Positions 6,747-15,828 of a stretch of DNA of 30,470 nucleotides are shown in pieces. Positions within the stretch are counted from its first letter, which is position 1. The number at the start of each line of letters is the position of its first letter. Under the pieces are notes generated by a model. That model searched no databases. It was not told the origin of the DNA and saw only the letters and a list, made by a program, of their open reading frames with translations. The stretch spans positions 1 through 30,470 of the forward strand of contig JAZQDE010000046.1 of assembly GCA_045546695.1 (NCBI GenBank), given 5' to 3'. Both the position numbers and the translations under genes were made by a program. This stretch comes from SIG424 sp045546695. Its GTDB lineage: Bacteria > Bacillota > Clostridia > UBA1212 > UBA1255.

Positions 6747-9377
6747 ATGACAAAAAACGATCTCAGAATTTATGACATTACAGTCGATTATGAAAAAAGT
6801 CCTATGCTGGCCGGAGTTCAGGGCATCCGTTTCGGATGGAAGCTCGATTCTGACGGCAATGACGTCTATCAGAATAACTACAGAGTTCAGATTCGTAAAA
6901 AGGCTCCTTGCAGAGCAGAAGCCGGCAACATCGTATTTGATTCCGGTGTTATCACAGACAAACAGAATTACAACATTACTTTTGACGACCTTATCCTGCC
7001 TCCTGCGGCTGACCTGGAAATCACTGTAGATGTAATGGATAATTATGGAAACAAAGCAACAGGGCAAAGCCTTTTCACCACTGCACCTGATGACAGTATC
7101 TGGAAAAACGCAAAGTGGATTAAGCCTGCTGAACATATAAGCGGCTGGGCTCCTTACCTTCGTACTAAATTTATCGCACATGAAAAGACAGTAAGCAAGG
7201 CTGTCTTGTACGCAAGCGGTCTGGGCTGTGCGGAATATTACATTAATGGGCAGAAAACAGATGACTATTATATTGATCCGCCGATGACAAATTATGAGAA
7301 AACCGTCTTCTATCGTAGTTTTGACGTAACCGACAAGATTGCAGCAGGTGGCAACTGCCTGTGCGCGTGGCTTGGCGAAGGTTTTTACTCGCAGAGTCGC
7401 GTATGGGGACATGATGGTTTTGTATATGGCGACGTCTGCCTCATTGCAAAGCTGGTAATTACTTACAACGACGGCAGTGTAGACGAGATTGCCACAGATA
7501 CCAATAACTGGAAATATAAATACAGCCCTGTCTCCGGTAATAATATCTATGCCGGAGAGACTTATGATGCACGTCTCACGACGGATGATTTTTCTGGTTA
7601 TGATTCTGCTGACAATCTATGGAATGACGTTATCGAAGATGTTACGCCCAAAGGCGTACTTACGCCCTGTAACATGCCCCCTGTCAGAGAGATCCGCCGC
7701 CTTCCTTGCGTGGGAGTCAGCAGTATCAGTGGCAAAAGCGATGGCGCGTGGATATTTGATATGGGTGAAAATATCGCAGGTACCGCCGAGTATCATCTGC
7801 CACATTCTCCCAAAGGCGCCGTATACGTTTTCAGATATACCGAGGTCCTTGCCGGCGAAGGCGACCACCCTCACCCCGACCATCGTTCCACAGGTGCTTT
7901 TGCAACGCAGTGTATCCAGCAGGATATTTATATTGCAAAAGGAACTCCCGGCGGAGAAGTTTATCGCCCGCGTTTTTGCTACCATGGCTTCAGATATATA
8001 GAAATTACCGGCATACATGATTTTTCAGAAGGCTACGGCACTATGCCAAAAGCTTCCATGGTCACAGCGATTGCCCTGTCAACAGACTTTGAGAGAATCA
8101 GTCATTTTGAAACGTCTCATGCCGACCTTGATAAATTCCATAAAATTACAGACAATACTTTCCGTTCCAATTTCCACGGTCTACCGGAAGACTGTCCTGC
8201 AAGAGAAAAATGCGGTTGGCTTGGCGATGCCCAGGTTGTGGTAAACTGGGGCCTGTTTAATTACAACTCAGTCTCTGCATATGAAAAATATTTAGACGAT
8301 ATCAGAACAACTACAGAAGTCTACGGAACGTGGCAAATGATTTCTCCCGGAAAACGCGGTTGCGGCGAGGCTACTCCTCTGTGGGGTTGCGCGCAGATTA
8401 TTATCCCTTATTATCTTTACAAATACTGCGGCGACACAGATGCTGTTACCAAAAACTGGTATCTTATGAAAGAGTGGGTCTGCCATGAACTGGCACGCAG
8501 CGATGACTATGTTATCAGTGTTGGTCTCGGCGACTGGTGTCCACCCGGAGGAAATGAAGCTACACACCGCATGCCGATAGAGCAGTCTTCTACACTTATG
8601 TTTTATGAGCTTTGCGTTCTCATGGCCGATTTATGTTCAGATTTTTATCCTTCAGAGCGCGATTATTACGTTGATCTTGCAGAAAAAATCAAAGATTCTA
8701 TTCTTAGACATTTTTACAATAAAGAGGCTCATTCTTATGGCTACCATGGTTCTGACGGCGTTGCGCTCATGACCGGTGTGTATCCCGATGGTGAAAAGTC
8801 GCTCCTGCTCCAGGCTTTGCTCAATAATTTAGAAGCTGGCAATTACGCTATGCATACCGGAATATATGCCAATAAATACCTCGTGCCTGCGCTTTATGAA
8901 AATGGGGTCGGTGACGTTGCTCTCCGTTTCCTTTTCAACAAAGAATATTCAAGCTTTGGTACCATGATGGCAGACGGAGCTACAAGTATCTGGGAAGAGT
9001 TGGATATGCGTTCGCGTCAGCCATATGGAAAAATCTGTTCTTCATACAACCATCCTATGCACGGCGGATTTATGTATTTCTGTTTCCGTCATCTGGCAGG
9101 ATTTGCTCCGACAACTCCCGGTTTTGCTACGTTTGATTTCGCGCCTTGCTTTACACAGGAGATTGAATCATATAAAGCATCCTACAACTCCATTGCCGGC
9201 ACAATAGAGATGTCTTATGAAAAATCAGCAGAGTTTTATACGTACAAACTGAAAGTGCCTGCAAACTGTTCTTGTTCTTTAAGAATCAGCTACGCAGACA
9301 CTCTGGAAGTTAATGGTAAGCCCTGCTCAAACGGAGACGTACTCGGTTCAGGCGAATATACAATTATTTGCAGGTAA
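6747..9377 (+). CDS. GH78 alpha-L-rhamnosidase
   Basis: This 876-aa enzyme removes terminal alpha-L-rhamnose from glycans or plant glycosides. It shows the usual GH78 order: N-terminal beta-sandwich domains (about 1-380), an (alpha/alpha)6 barrel (about 430-790) and a C-terminal beta domain. The catalytic motif DCPAREKCGWLGD holds Asp482, Glu487 and Asp494, with the spacing of the active-site D, E and D of Bacillus RhaB. Glu750 in SIWEELD fits the general base. YNHPMHGG near 770 is also typical. There is no signal peptide, so it is intracellular. A weak site (GAGCGAGG) precedes the ATG. It diverges from the solute-binding operon, which may supply its substrate, and its last 14 bp overlap the converging GH123-like gene. 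Confidence 0.95.
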   Translation: MTKNDLRIYDITVDYEKSPMLAGVQGIRFGWKLDSDGNDVYQNNYRVQIRKKAPCRAEAGNIVFDSGVITDKQNYNITFDDLILPPAADLEITVDVMDNYGNKATGQSLFTTAPDDSIWKNAKWIKPAEHISGWAPYLRTKFIAHEKTVSKAVLYASGLGCAEYYINGQKTDDYYIDPPMTNYEKTVFYRSFDVTDKIAAGGNCLCAWLGEGFYSQSRVWGHDGFVYGDVCLIAKLVITYNDGSVDEIATDTNNWKYKYSPVSGNNIYAGETYDARLTTDDFSGYDSADNLWNDVIEDVTPKGVLTPCNMPPVREIRRLPCVGVSSISGKSDGAWIFDMGENIAGTAEYHLPHSPKGAVYVFRYTEVLAGEGDHPHPDHRSTGAFATQCIQQDIYIAKGTPGGEVYRPRFCYHGFRYIEITGIHDFSEGYGTMPKASMVTAIALSTDFERISHFETSHADLDKFHKITDNTFRSNFHGLPEDCPAREKCGWLGDAQVVVNWGLFNYNSVSAYEKYLDDIRTTTEVYGTWQMISPGKRGCGEATPLWGCAQIIIPYYLYKYCGDTDAVTKNWYLMKEWVCHELARSDDYVISVGLGDWCPPGGNEATHRMPIEQSSTLMFYELCVLMADLCSDFYPSERDYYVDLAEKIKDSILRHFYNKEAHSYGYHGSDGVALMTGVYPDGEKSLLLQALLNNLEAGNYAMHTGIYANKYLVPALYENGVGDVALRFLFNKEYSSFGTMMADGATSIWEELDMRSRQPYGKICSSYNHPMHGGFMYFCFRHLAGFAPTTPGFATFDFAPCFTQEIESYKASYNSIAGTIEMSYEKSAEFYTYKLKVPANCSCSLRISYADTLEVNGKPCSNGDVLGSGEYTIICR

Positions 9378-11004
9378 TTTCCCTTACTAAACTGTTAAAA
9401 TCTTCTATACCTTTTTTAATGGCGGCATGTCTTGTGTCGCCATTATTTTTCATGACGATTGTATCGAGAATCGACTGCACTTTGCCGGCCAATTCAGGAT
9501 GCTCACTCCTGATATAGTTAAATTTAGTAATATCACGGCAACCTTGCGCCAGAATTTCAAATCTGACAGAAGATTTTGTTTCAATTACTTCACTGTTTTT
9601 CTGAGTCGGATAAATCAGGAAAATATCTCCCGCTGCATACAAACGGTGCGCACTTGTTTCCAAAGGATCAACGTTAAATGCGTCAAGAGCCCATCTTAAG
9701 AAACCATTGCAACCAAGTCTTGCTATGTACCACATTGTATCAAGACCCTGATATGGCTCATTGTGAAGAGAGCTTCCATTCGGTCCGCACGTATAGAGTG
9801 TAGTTACAAGCCCGAGTTCGTTTCTTCTTTTTGCAACAGCTGCCATCTTTTCACAGTCGAGATGATAGCTAAAAGACAGTGTATGCAGATGATCAAACAG
9901 CGGCTCGCATTCAAAGCTAAATACAGCCAGAGAAATTTTAAACGATTCACCTTTGTCATTTTTTACTGATTCGATAACTGACACTGCTTCTTTAACTAGT
10001 TCGTACGGTCTTTCATCCATTGAAATGTACACTCTGTCAAAAACACCTGTCTGCATCGTATGTGCCATGTAGTCTTTGAAGAAAGAAGTCCAGATTTCCA
10101 CCCATTCAGGGCTTCCTATCGGATGCGATTCTGTAACTATTCCGCCTGTCAGTTTATCGTAATATGTTATATTATTGCCCCAGTTTACTATTGAAAAAGA
10201 CAATATCGGACCATTGATGCCACCTTTTTCGTTCAGAGCTACCCACTTGTCAAAGTCTGTATAATCAAATGAAAAAGTTCTGTCTGTTTCTTTTGTCCAT
10301 TTTACCATGGAAGGATATGGGTCGGGCGTCTGCCAGTTCCAGGGGTCTTCTGTTATCGTTACTGTAACGCAGTTACCACCTGCTTTTTTATACAATTCAA
10401 TCTGCGACAAAAGTTGCGCATCATACTTTTCATCAAGGTGAGTATTATATATACTCTTCATGCCTTCAGGAAAGAGTTCCTCTATAGCTTTGCCTGAATA
10501 ATAACGATTGCTACTATATGGATACTGCCAAAGTTCCAGATATGCTGTGTTTTCGGGAAGTGTGATGTCCAGGATTTCCAATTCCAGGTTAAATTCTATA
10601 GTCTCATCGCCCGCCTTGATAAATAAGACAATCTTATATTCCCCCGCCGCAGCCTGTTTCGTAGCTTCTACATCTATCCACACGCTATATAGTTTACCGG
10701 ACTGCATGTCTACAGGGCCGCTCGTGAAAAGAATATCAGGAACGTCCTTTTCTATATCGTGTGCAAAGCAAGTTTTAATGAAACTGCGATTTATAATTAT
10801 TTTATCAGAAATGTCTGTGTTTGATTTATATCCGACGCATACTTGCGCAACGTCCTCGTTGCACAAAACATCAATTTTGGCATATGCATGGTCATTTTTC
10901 CATGCGGTTAATTTAATGTCCCTTTTGTTCGGATTTGCGGAATTCCCTTCCGGTAAATACGAATTTTTCAAAGGGTCTGAAACCCATGCGGATATTTTTC
11001 CCAT
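9364..11004 (-). CDS. GH123/DUF4091-like glycoside hydrolase
   Basis: This 546-aa protein without signal peptide resembles the DUF4091/GH123 family, some of whose members are beta-N-acetylgalactosaminidases acting by substrate-assisted catalysis. Residues 1-150 look like beta-sandwich; the rest fits a TIM barrel. The motif YISMDERP gives the neighbouring acidic pair Asp330-Glu331, matching the Asp-Glu pair of GH123. The start is ATG 11004, with GAGGTG 6 bp upstream; an in-frame GTG at 11013 overlaps that site. It lies 16 bp after ricT, at the end of that long operon, yet its function fits the adjacent glycan genes. It converges on the rhamnosidase with a 14-bp coding overlap. Activity on GalNAc is not established; DUF4091 proteins are functionally diverse. 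Confidence 0.75.
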   Translation of the reverse strand: MGKISAWVSDPLKNSYLPEGNSANPNKRDIKLTAWKNDHAYAKIDVLCNEDVAQVCVGYKSNTDISDKIIINRSFIKTCFAHDIEKDVPDILFTSGPVDMQSGKLYSVWIDVEATKQAAAGEYKIVLFIKAGDETIEFNLELEILDITLPENTAYLELWQYPYSSNRYYSGKAIEELFPEGMKSIYNTHLDEKYDAQLLSQIELYKKAGGNCVTVTITEDPWNWQTPDPYPSMVKWTKETDRTFSFDYTDFDKWVALNEKGGINGPILSFSIVNWGNNITYYDKLTGGIVTESHPIGSPEWVEIWTSFFKDYMAHTMQTGVFDRVYISMDERPYELVKEAVSVIESVKNDKGESFKISLAVFSFECEPLFDHLHTLSFSYHLDCEKMAAVAKRRNELGLVTTLYTCGPNGSSLHNEPYQGLDTMWYIARLGCNGFLRWALDAFNVDPLETSAHRLYAAGDIFLIYPTQKNSEVIETKSSVRFEILAQGCRDITKFNYIRSEHPELAGKVQSILDTIVMKNNGDTRHAAIKKGIEDFNSLVREITCK

Positions 11005-11020
11005 TCTTTTCACCTCATAA

Positions 11021-11893
11021 TTATTCTAATATTTCGCCTTCTCCTTCAATTTTTTCGTTTAAATGATTATGATGAGAATGCTTTTTCTTAACAATCGTTA
11101 CTTCTTCTGCTTTGAAAACAATCAGTTCTGACTCTGTTTCGTTGCTTAACTTTACTTTAAGTGTTTCACGAAGAAGATTTACATCTTCTACCACACCACG
11201 GCCTTCAGGTGTATCGACAATTGAGCCAACGCCCGGAAGCCTTGACAAGGCATCTTCATACGCTTCTTGCTCATATTTAAGGCAGCACATCAGACGACCG
11301 CACGTACCGGAAATCTTCGTAGGATTCAATGAAAGGTTCTGCTCTTTTGCCATTTTAATTGATACAGGTTGAAAATCCGGCATGCTTGACGCACAGCAAA
11401 TCGGTCTTCCGCAAATGCCAAGACCGCCTACTGTTTTTGCCTGATCTCTGACTCCTACTTGTCTTAATTCAATTCGTGTCTTGAAAATGGACGCAAGGTC
11501 CTTTACCAGATCACGGAAATCAATTCTTGAATCAGCTATAAAGAAAAACATGATCTTGTTGTTATCAAACGTGTATTCTACATCTATGAGCTTCATCTCA
11601 AGATTGTGTTTCTTTATGCATTCATTGCAAATCTTAAAAGCTTCTTTTTCTTTTATCTTATTCTGTGCATGTATTTCAAGATCTTCATCTGTAGCAATAC
11701 GGATTACATCTTTAAGGGGTGCGACGATTTTACTCTCATCCACATCGCGTATTCCGATAATTACGTCTGCACACTCAATACCGCGTGCTGTCTCTACGAG
11801 TACCTTCTGACCTGCCTTAATATCAAGTTCTCCCGGACTGAAATAATACACTTTTCCTGTATTGTTAAAACGAATTCCGATTATTGTTACCAT
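11021..11893 (-). CDS. ricT: RicT (YaaT), PSP1-domain regulator of RNase Y
   Basis: This 290-aa cytoplasmic protein is the PSP1-domain protein RicT/YaaT. In Bacillus it works with RicA and RicF, carries Fe-S clusters, and directs RNase Y processing of mRNAs. The signature is visible: GGLGICGRPICC (Cys161, Cys166, Cys167) and SGTCGRLMCCLKYE (Cys198, Cys203, Cys204), the cluster-ligand region. Length fits the family (about 270-300). Its start at ATG 11893 lies inside the end of holB (29-bp overlap), implying translational coupling, and its ribosome site is weak. The holB-ricT neighbourhood is conserved in many Firmicutes. Confidence 0.93.
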   Translation of the reverse strand: MVTIIGIRFNNTGKVYYFSPGELDIKAGQKVLVETARGIECADVIIGIRDVDESKIVAPLKDVIRIATDEDLEIHAQNKIKEKEAFKICNECIKKHNLEMKLIDVEYTFDNNKIMFFFIADSRIDFRDLVKDLASIFKTRIELRQVGVRDQAKTVGGLGICGRPICCASSMPDFQPVSIKMAKEQNLSLNPTKISGTCGRLMCCLKYEQEAYEDALSRLPGVGSIVDTPEGRGVVEDVNLLRETLKVKLSNETESELIVFKAEEVTIVKKKHSHHNHLNEKIEGEGEILE

Positions 11894-12872
11894 TTTTTAT
11901 TCTCGCTTTCCTTATTTCATCGTAAATTCTGATTATCAGATTGCTTGTTGCAAGCTTATAATTTACGTTTTGTTTCAATTCTCTCCATGTATGTCCGATG
12001 TATTCCAGGCAATGAGCTGCTTTATAGTAGCCTATTTTACTATGCAAATCAACAGTTCCCGATCCCATACCACTCTTTACCATTATATTTCTGAACTCCA
12101 GTGACAGAAAATAGAATAAAACAGTTTTATTTTCCTGATTATTGTTAAAAAGTCTCTGAAGTGAGTGATATACCTTTGCGTCTTCCCCGGATGGCGCGTG
12201 TTCAAGCAAATCAAGTGTTTCGGTGACCTGTCTCCTCACCTTTGTATATTCCTCGCTGTTTACTGCACTAAGGCTCCTGCCAATTGATCCATCAGAAAAC
12301 TCACATATCTGTTCTGTCATTTCCGGGTCTACAATTCCGGCTTTGGTGCACAAAATATTTACTATCTCTTCTTTGGTATTTCTGGCAAAATCAATCTGTG
12401 CACATCTTGACTTGATTGTATCAAGCAAAGCTGAAATATTACTGCAGATTATAATAATTACTGCGTAAGCAGGTGGCTCTTCAAGTGTTTTTAGGAGCGC
12501 GTTTTGTGCCTGCACCGTCATTAATTCTCCGTCTTCGATAATAAAAAACTTATATTTACTATACTCCGGTGCCGTTATAATCATATTTTCAAGCGATCTG
12601 ATCTCATCAACACCGATAGAAGCTTTTTTACCCGTATTAATCGTTATGATATCAGGATTGGTCCCATTCCGGCAAAGTATGCAACTTCTGCACTGTCCAC
12701 AGGCAGATTTGCTTTCGCATGAACTCATCATAATAAAATCCATTGCAGCAGTCTTGCGTCCGACACCTTCCGGTCCATTAAATATATACGCCTGCCTTAT
12801 GCGATCTTCGTTTATAGCTTCGCCCAGTATTTGCTTAACTTGTTTTTGACCTATCAAATTTGGAAAATTCAT
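11865..12872 (-). CDS. holB: DNA polymerase III delta' subunit
   Basis: This 335-aa AAA+ protein is the delta' subunit of the clamp loader, which loads the sliding clamp at replication forks. It starts with the MNFPNLIGQKQV region; residues 33-41 (GPEGVGRKT) form a P-loop in which Arg replaces the usual Lys before KT. A zinc-binding cluster follows (Cys52, Cys58, Cys61, Cys64/Cys67). LLKTLEEPP and the SRC sensor region (KSRCAQIDF) are typical of delta'/gamma proteins. The C-terminal 120 residues form the collar domain. It sits 6 bp after darA and overlaps ricT. Confidence 0.95.
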   Translation of the reverse strand: MNFPNLIGQKQVKQILGEAINEDRIRQAYIFNGPEGVGRKTAAMDFIMMSSCESKSACGQCRSCILCRNGTNPDIITINTGKKASIGVDEIRSLENMIITAPEYSKYKFFIIEDGELMTVQAQNALLKTLEEPPAYAVIIIICSNISALLDTIKSRCAQIDFARNTKEEIVNILCTKAGIVDPEMTEQICEFSDGSIGRSLSAVNSEEYTKVRRQVTETLDLLEHAPSGEDAKVYHSLQRLFNNNQENKTVLFYFLSLEFRNIMVKSGMGSGTVDLHSKIGYYKAAHCLEYIGHTWRELKQNVNYKLATSNLIIRIYDEIRKARIKNGNNNRNSF

Positions 12873-12878
12873 TTTATA

Positions 12879-13190
12879 TTAATACTTGATAAACTGCTCA
12901 ACATCCACCACAAAAACGGTAGCCCCACCGACTGTAATCTCTATTGGATATGATAAACCGGCAACAGGAGTAGAAACGACGTTCTTCTTCCGACTCTTTG
13001 ATTCTGATTCAATTATAGACAACACAGTCTGAACGTGTTCTTCGTCAACACCAACGAGAAGTGTCGTGTTGCCGGATTTGAGAAAACCTCCTGTAGAGCA
13101 CATTCTCGTAACTCTGTAATCATGCGCATTCAATTCGTCCATAACGCCGGACGCATCGTCGTCATTAATAATTGCAAGTATCAATTTCAT
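12879..13190 (-). CDS. darA: DarA/PstA-type cyclic-di-AMP receptor
   Basis: This 103-aa protein belongs to the PII-like cyclic-di-AMP receptor family (PF06153; DarA in Bacillus, PstA in Staphylococcus/Listeria). It begins MKLILAIINDDDA, and the loop GGFLKSGNTTLLVGV (34-48) is the family hallmark that shapes the nucleotide pocket. The length is slightly below the usual ~109 aa. A good site (AAGGAG, 10 bp spacing) lies within the end of the upstream aldo/keto reductase gene, which it overlaps by 26 bp. Thymidylate kinase, the common upstream neighbour in Firmicutes, is absent here. Confidence 0.93.
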   Translation of the reverse strand: MKLILAIINDDDASGVMDELNAHDYRVTRMCSTGGFLKSGNTTLLVGVDEEHVQTVLSIIESESKSRKKNVVSTPVAGLSYPIEITVGGATVFVVDVEQFIKY

Positions 13191-14169
13191 ATGGATTCAA
13201 CTCCTTATTTATATATTCTTCACAAAAAGCATCTGCTATCTGTGTACTTTTCATTGTGTCTTCTAAATGTAAGATGTTTTTACAACCAACAATCGCAAAA
13301 CCACATATTTTACTTTTTATTATAGGAAGAAGCGCCAGTTGCGATATCGTAGCTTCCGGCAATTCATTTTGAATCTTTTTTAATTTATAATATGTTGCTA
13401 TGTTTTCTTCGTTCGAATATCTCAATCCGGCCTTACCTTCCGGCATAATCAGCGTCCCATCGCTGTTTTCTCTTATTTTCGTAAAAAATCCTTTTGCCTG
13501 AGATGAAAACGCAAATACAGGAATCTTATTTTTCACATATCCTGCATACTCTTGTCGGTTCATTTCTACAAGAGTATCATCCTTGTCTGTCCCGGGTGTT
13601 ACCGAAGCAAGACTCCAACGTATTTGTCCGGCACTTACAGGTGAAAGACCATGTTCGAGAGCATACTCATTTGCTTCGTCAATCCGTCTGCACGTCCAAT
13701 TGGAGACACCCCAATTGGCTATCATTCCTTTTTTCACAAACTCATCCATCCAGGAAGCAACTTCACCCGCCGGAATCTGTGAATTATCACGGTGAAGCCA
13801 GTACATATCTACACAATCAATCCCCAGTAAATCAAGACTACTTTCGAGGTCGTTTTTTATATCATTATACGATAATCTTGATTTGTGATAATCATCAAGA
13901 TATGGAAAAGCTCCCTTTGTTGATATATATATATCCTTTTTGCCCCTTTTTTTAAGCCATCTACCGATAACTTTTTCGCTCATATGTCGCTCGCCGGGTA
14001 TATAGTCGGAATAAACATGGGCAGTATCCAACATGTTTCCGCCTCTTTCACAGTAATAGTCCATCAGCTGAAAACTATCGTCCTGAGAAATCAATTTCCC
14101 AAAATAATCGGTGCCCAGAACAATTTTACTGCAATTTATGTTTGTATTCCCAACGAGGCTATATAGCAT
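13165..14169 (-). CDS. Aldo/keto reductase
   Basis: This 334-aa NADPH-dependent oxidoreductase of the aldo/keto reductase family reduces aldehydes or ketones; the substrate is unknown. The catalytic tetrad is intact: Asp48, Tyr53, Lys85 and His126 (motifs LDTAHVY, STKGAF, WLHRD). The start MLYSLVGNTNINCSKIVLG aligns with the family's usual beginning, so ATG 14169 is preferred over the in-frame TTG at 14178; it then begins one base after the previous stop. Its position inside the replication/cyclic-di-AMP operon, where tmk is often found, is unusual. Sugar-oxidoreductase roles are possible given the nearby glycosidases. Confidence 0.92.
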   Translation of the reverse strand: MLYSLVGNTNINCSKIVLGTDYFGKLISQDDSFQLMDYYCERGGNMLDTAHVYSDYIPGERHMSEKVIGRWLKKRGKKDIYISTKGAFPYLDDYHKSRLSYNDIKNDLESSLDLLGIDCVDMYWLHRDNSQIPAGEVASWMDEFVKKGMIANWGVSNWTCRRIDEANEYALEHGLSPVSAGQIRWSLASVTPGTDKDDTLVEMNRQEYAGYVKNKIPVFAFSSQAKGFFTKIRENSDGTLIMPEGKAGLRYSNEENIATYYKLKKIQNELPEATISQLALLPIIKSKICGFAIVGCKNILHLEDTMKSTQIADAFCEEYINKELNPYEIDTCNY

Positions 14170-14170
14170 A

Positions 14171-14620
14171 TTAACCAATTCCCATCTTCAGAGCTGTAAT
14201 TTCTCTTATTTCGAGCTCAATTTCCTTGTTTATTCTATTTATATCACGTCTGATATCTTCTACTGTTTCTTCCACCTTAACATCTTTGTCTTTGTGGTCT
14301 CTTGGTGTGTAGTTATTACGACGACGCTGATTATTAAAATTCTGTTGATTATTGGTGTTTTGCTGGTTGTTTCCTTCTCTTACACCATTAGCTTCGCGAT
14401 TATTATTCTGCTCACGGTTGTTATCTCTTGAAACATCCTTTTTTTCGGCAGATGCTTCACGATTCTGCTCTGCATTATTATAATTTCGGTTTTTGTTGTA
14501 ATATCCTCTGTTTTTATTTGGATAATACTTCTTTTGTCCACCTTGTCTGTTCCCCTGATTCTGGTGAAGATTGGCATTGTGGTTGTTGTTTTGTTGCTGG
14601 TTATTGTTTTCCGGTGACAA
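14171..14620 (-). CDS. Asn/Gln-rich low-complexity protein with conserved-looking C-terminal helix
   Basis: This 149-aa hydrophilic protein is unrecognised. Residues 1-110 are dominated by Asn, Gln, Arg and Lys, without predicted structure. The last 40 residues (from VEETVEDIRRDINRINKEI) look like a single charged coiled-coil helix. The start appears to be TTG 14620, with AAAGGA about 10 bp upstream; an out-of-frame ATG at 14630 opens only a nine-codon ORF. It ends one base before the aldo/keto reductase ATG. The composition recalls disordered RNA-binding or phase-separating proteins, and the operon also encodes an RNase Y regulator, but no function is shown. Codon use looks normal and frame is kept throughout, so it is probably expressed. 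Confidence 0.7.
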   Translation of the reverse strand: MSPENNNQQQNNNHNANLHQNQGNRQGGQKKYYPNKNRGYYNKNRNYNNAEQNREASAEKKDVSRDNNREQNNNREANGVREGNNQQNTNNQQNFNNQRRRNNYTPRDHKDKDVKVEETVEDIRRDINRINKEIELEIREITALKMGIG

Positions 14621-14653
14621 AAAGATTCATTCCTTTCTTACTTGTACGATAGA

Positions 14654-15229
14654 TTAATTATATTTTCTGACAACGGCCTCTATAAGTCCTGTTTCTTTTG
14701 AGATAAACAAGAAATACTCGCCATCATCTTCTTTTATATATTTGTCTGCCACTTCACGACTTGTATAGTATGCATGCAACGCGATATCCTTAAACGAATC
14801 CGAAGCATCGTCTGCATTATAAAAAAGTCTGTTGCAATACAGCTGCTCTGACGAATGATATAACAAAGCTTCGTCCTTGTTTGCATCATACTTTTCTATC
14901 ATATAAGGCAATATTGTACACGTTATGAGACACCTCGGAGCTCTGTATGAACCAATTTTATATTGATCATATGGCACAATGCTCTGTATGTAACGGTCTA
15001 CATTAAGAGAATCATCTGCGATAAACGTCTTATTGTCCGGTACTATAATCTTCACAGGAACAATGTCATCTGTCTTATTGCGAAAATCTGACGGATGCAA
15101 ATATGCCTCAAAACAGTTTACTTCAATCCCGTGAACAGGTATAGTCCTGGTACGTTGGTTATCTCTCTTAAGACCGCACTCCAGAACTTCTTCCATCTCA
15201 TCTTTGAGTATAAAATAAAACGCCTTCAC
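14654..15229 (-). CDS. Unknown 191-aa cytoplasmic protein
   Basis: This protein has no signal peptide, membrane segment or motif I recognise. It is mixed alpha/beta, acidic, rich in Tyr and Asp, and contains a Cys pair near residues 100-105 (PRCLITC). The start is probably GTG 15229; AGAGGA lies about 12 bp upstream, which is long, so the start is uncertain. It is the first gene after the promoter at 15273-15301 and 33 bp before the Asn-rich gene. It may belong with either the pilus genes upstream or the housekeeping genes downstream. Confidence 0.65.
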   Translation of the reverse strand: MKAFYFILKDEMEEVLECGLKRDNQRTRTIPVHGIEVNCFEAYLHPSDFRNKTDDIVPVKIIVPDNKTFIADDSLNVDRYIQSIVPYDQYKIGSYRAPRCLITCTILPYMIEKYDANKDEALLYHSSEQLYCNRLFYNADDASDSFKDIALHAYYTSREVADKYIKEDDGEYFLFISKETGLIEAVVRKYN

Positions 15230-15272
15230 CTTGCAAATTTATCCTCTCGTAAATTGTATTTATATCTTTCTT

Positions 15273-15301
15273 ATTATATATTTACGCGCGAAAAAATGCA
15301 A
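15273..15301 (-). promoter_or_regulatory. Strong sigma-A-type promoter of the ricT-holB-darA block
   Basis: On the minus strand, TTGCAT (15296-15301) and a perfect TATAAT (15273-15278) are 17 bp apart, overlapping the last codons of the pseudopilin gene. The transcript would start near 15266, 37 bp before GTG 15229. It would make the downstream genes independent of the pilus operon. Confidence 0.6.
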
Positions 15302-15816
15302 TAACCAACCACATTATACGTATAATTGCCATTCCTTTGCATACACGTCACAGAAAACACACTAACGCCGTTAAGGCTGTTAAAAAGCTTACTTTTTATA
15401 TAATCATCACTACATGCAATATTTATACTTTCCAATTCCGAATCAGTGGCAATAAGCTCATATAAAACATTATTTACAGCGGAAATCACACTTGCCTCTC
15501 CCAGATTTTCTGTGGATATTTCTGCTACGCAAGCTCCGTTACAGTCAAATCCCCGGATGCAATTTTCATAAACAAAAATACATCCCACTATTTGTTCTGA
15601 CAGTATATTCCGAAGATCAGAGATATAAGATTTTTCATCAACAACAATCTGCCCTTCGCTGTCGTACCCTGTATATTCCGCTACAGCCCTTCCTGCAAGA
15701 TTCAGATCCTGTTTTTCTATTCTTCTGTTTACGTTGTCGCATATGTTCACCCCAATTATCATAAATCCGGATACAAACAAAAAAATAACTAATGCAAACG
15801 CAATAACATTATTCAT
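15274..15816 (-). CDS. Pseudopilin-like protein, last gene of the Tad locus
   Basis: This 180-aa protein begins with a short positive-poor start and one hydrophobic segment (about 3-23), then an extracytoplasmic region rich in Cys (six or so). The architecture fits TadE/TadF-type minor pilins, but the sequence is not clearly diagnostic. ATG 15816 is preferred because AAAGG lies 9 bp upstream; ATG 15825 abuts that site. It follows the previous gene by 12 bp. The multiple Cys residues suggest disulphides outside the cell. Confidence 0.6.
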   Translation of the reverse strand: MNNVIAFALVIFLFVSGFMIIGVNICDNVNRRIEKQDLNLAGRAVAEYTGYDSEGQIVVDEKSYISDLRNILSEQIVGCIFVYENCIRGFDCNGACVAEISTENLGEASVISAVNNVLYELIATDSELESINIACSDDYIKSKLFNSLNGVSVFSVTCMQRNGNYTYNVVGYCIFSRVNI

Positions 15817-15828
15817 AAGCCACATCCT

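Noticed and set aside
6738..7412. 224-codon minus-strand ORF inside the rhamnosidase gene
   Set aside because: It is antisense to clear GH78 N-terminal sequence and has no ribosome site.
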